Assembly (NCBI RefSeq): GCF_900766215.1
Contig: NZ_CAAFUQ010000079.1
Coordinates: forward strand, 1 to 5,887
Direction of reading: 5' to 3'
Length of the DNA: 5,887 bases
DNA from: an uncultured Finegoldia sp.
GTDB taxonomy: Bacteria > Bacillota > Clostridia > Tissierellales > Peptoniphilaceae
Part shown: positions 5,887 through 5,887 of the stretch, piece after piece
How positions within the stretch are numbered: the stretch's first letter is position 1
How the letters are laid out: each line of letters opens with the position of its first letter
The notes under the pieces: generated by a model
Database searches by the model: none
What the model was told of the DNA's origin: nothing
What the model saw: the letters and a program-made list of their open reading frames with translations, nothing else
Made by a program: the position numbers and the translations under genes

Positions 5887-5887
5887 A

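Larger units (their letters stand above)
5726..5887. other. Intergenic region upstream of the operon
   Basis: No coding frame of credible length is seen. The stretch holds a TATAAT (5767-5772, plus strand) with only a weak -35 partner, the 7-bp tandem repeat, the 20-bp palindrome and the plus-strand terminator. These could make up a short plus-strand RNA of about 110 bases, or control elements of a neighbour outside the window. Confidence 0.5.

Noticed and set aside
1..5887. CRISPR array, tRNA/rRNA genes, insertion sequence ends or attachment sites
   Set aside because: No regularly spaced repeats, no tRNA-like fold or rRNA sequence, and no transposase or paired terminal repeats were seen. 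The short repeats at the right end are too small to call an element end.

Overview
The window is a compact, AT-rich stretch from what looks like a low-GC Gram-positive bacterium (Bacillota: a clostridial or Peptoniphilus-like anaerobe, or a streptococcal relative). The evidence is the strong GGAGG Shine-Dalgarno sites, a consensus TTGACA/TATAAT promoter, A/T-ending codons and the protein families present. No integrase, relaxase or rRNA/tRNA gene is visible, so neither the species nor a mobile-element location can be settled from the sequence.

All six genes lie on the minus strand and read from right to left as one apparent operon. In order of transcription they are: a TetR-family regulator (5657-5085), an ECF-transporter S component of the Trep_Strep/MptS-like type (5033-4455), an EcfT-like transmembrane coupling protein (4455-3766), a fused double ATPase EcfA (3769-2321), a MATE-family exporter (2308-959), and the N-terminal 306 residues of an exporter-fold ABC transporter (918 to the left edge, where it is cut off). 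S/T and T/A overlap by 1 and 4 bases, and A/MATE and MATE/ABC are separated by 12 and 40 bases, so the transporter genes are probably co-translated or tightly co-transcribed.

The control region in front of the regulator (5676-5725) is the most informative part. A near-ideal sigma-A promoter carries two different palindromes. One, ACCGACACTATTGTCGGT, sits over the predicted transcription start and is a candidate operator for the adjacent TetR protein. The other, TGATAATCATTGTCA, lies between and over the -35 and -10 boxes and matches the 7-1-7 Fur box with one mismatch. The simplest reading is a transporter operon repressed by iron through Fur and additionally gated by a ligand through TetR.

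Together, an ECF importer, a MATE exporter, a type-IV-fold ABC half-transporter and an iron-type box suggest uptake and handling of an iron chelate, siderophore or other metallophore. The gene order recalls the transport part of siderophore loci such as equibactin in Streptococcus equi, from memory and unverified. No biosynthetic gene is present here, so this could be scavenging of a foreign siderophore. The substrate is inference.

The right end (5726-5887) has no gene. It holds a 7-bp tandem repeat, a second 20-bp palindrome unrelated to the first, and a plus-strand intrinsic terminator, perhaps the end of a short plus-strand transcript or the boundary of the module.
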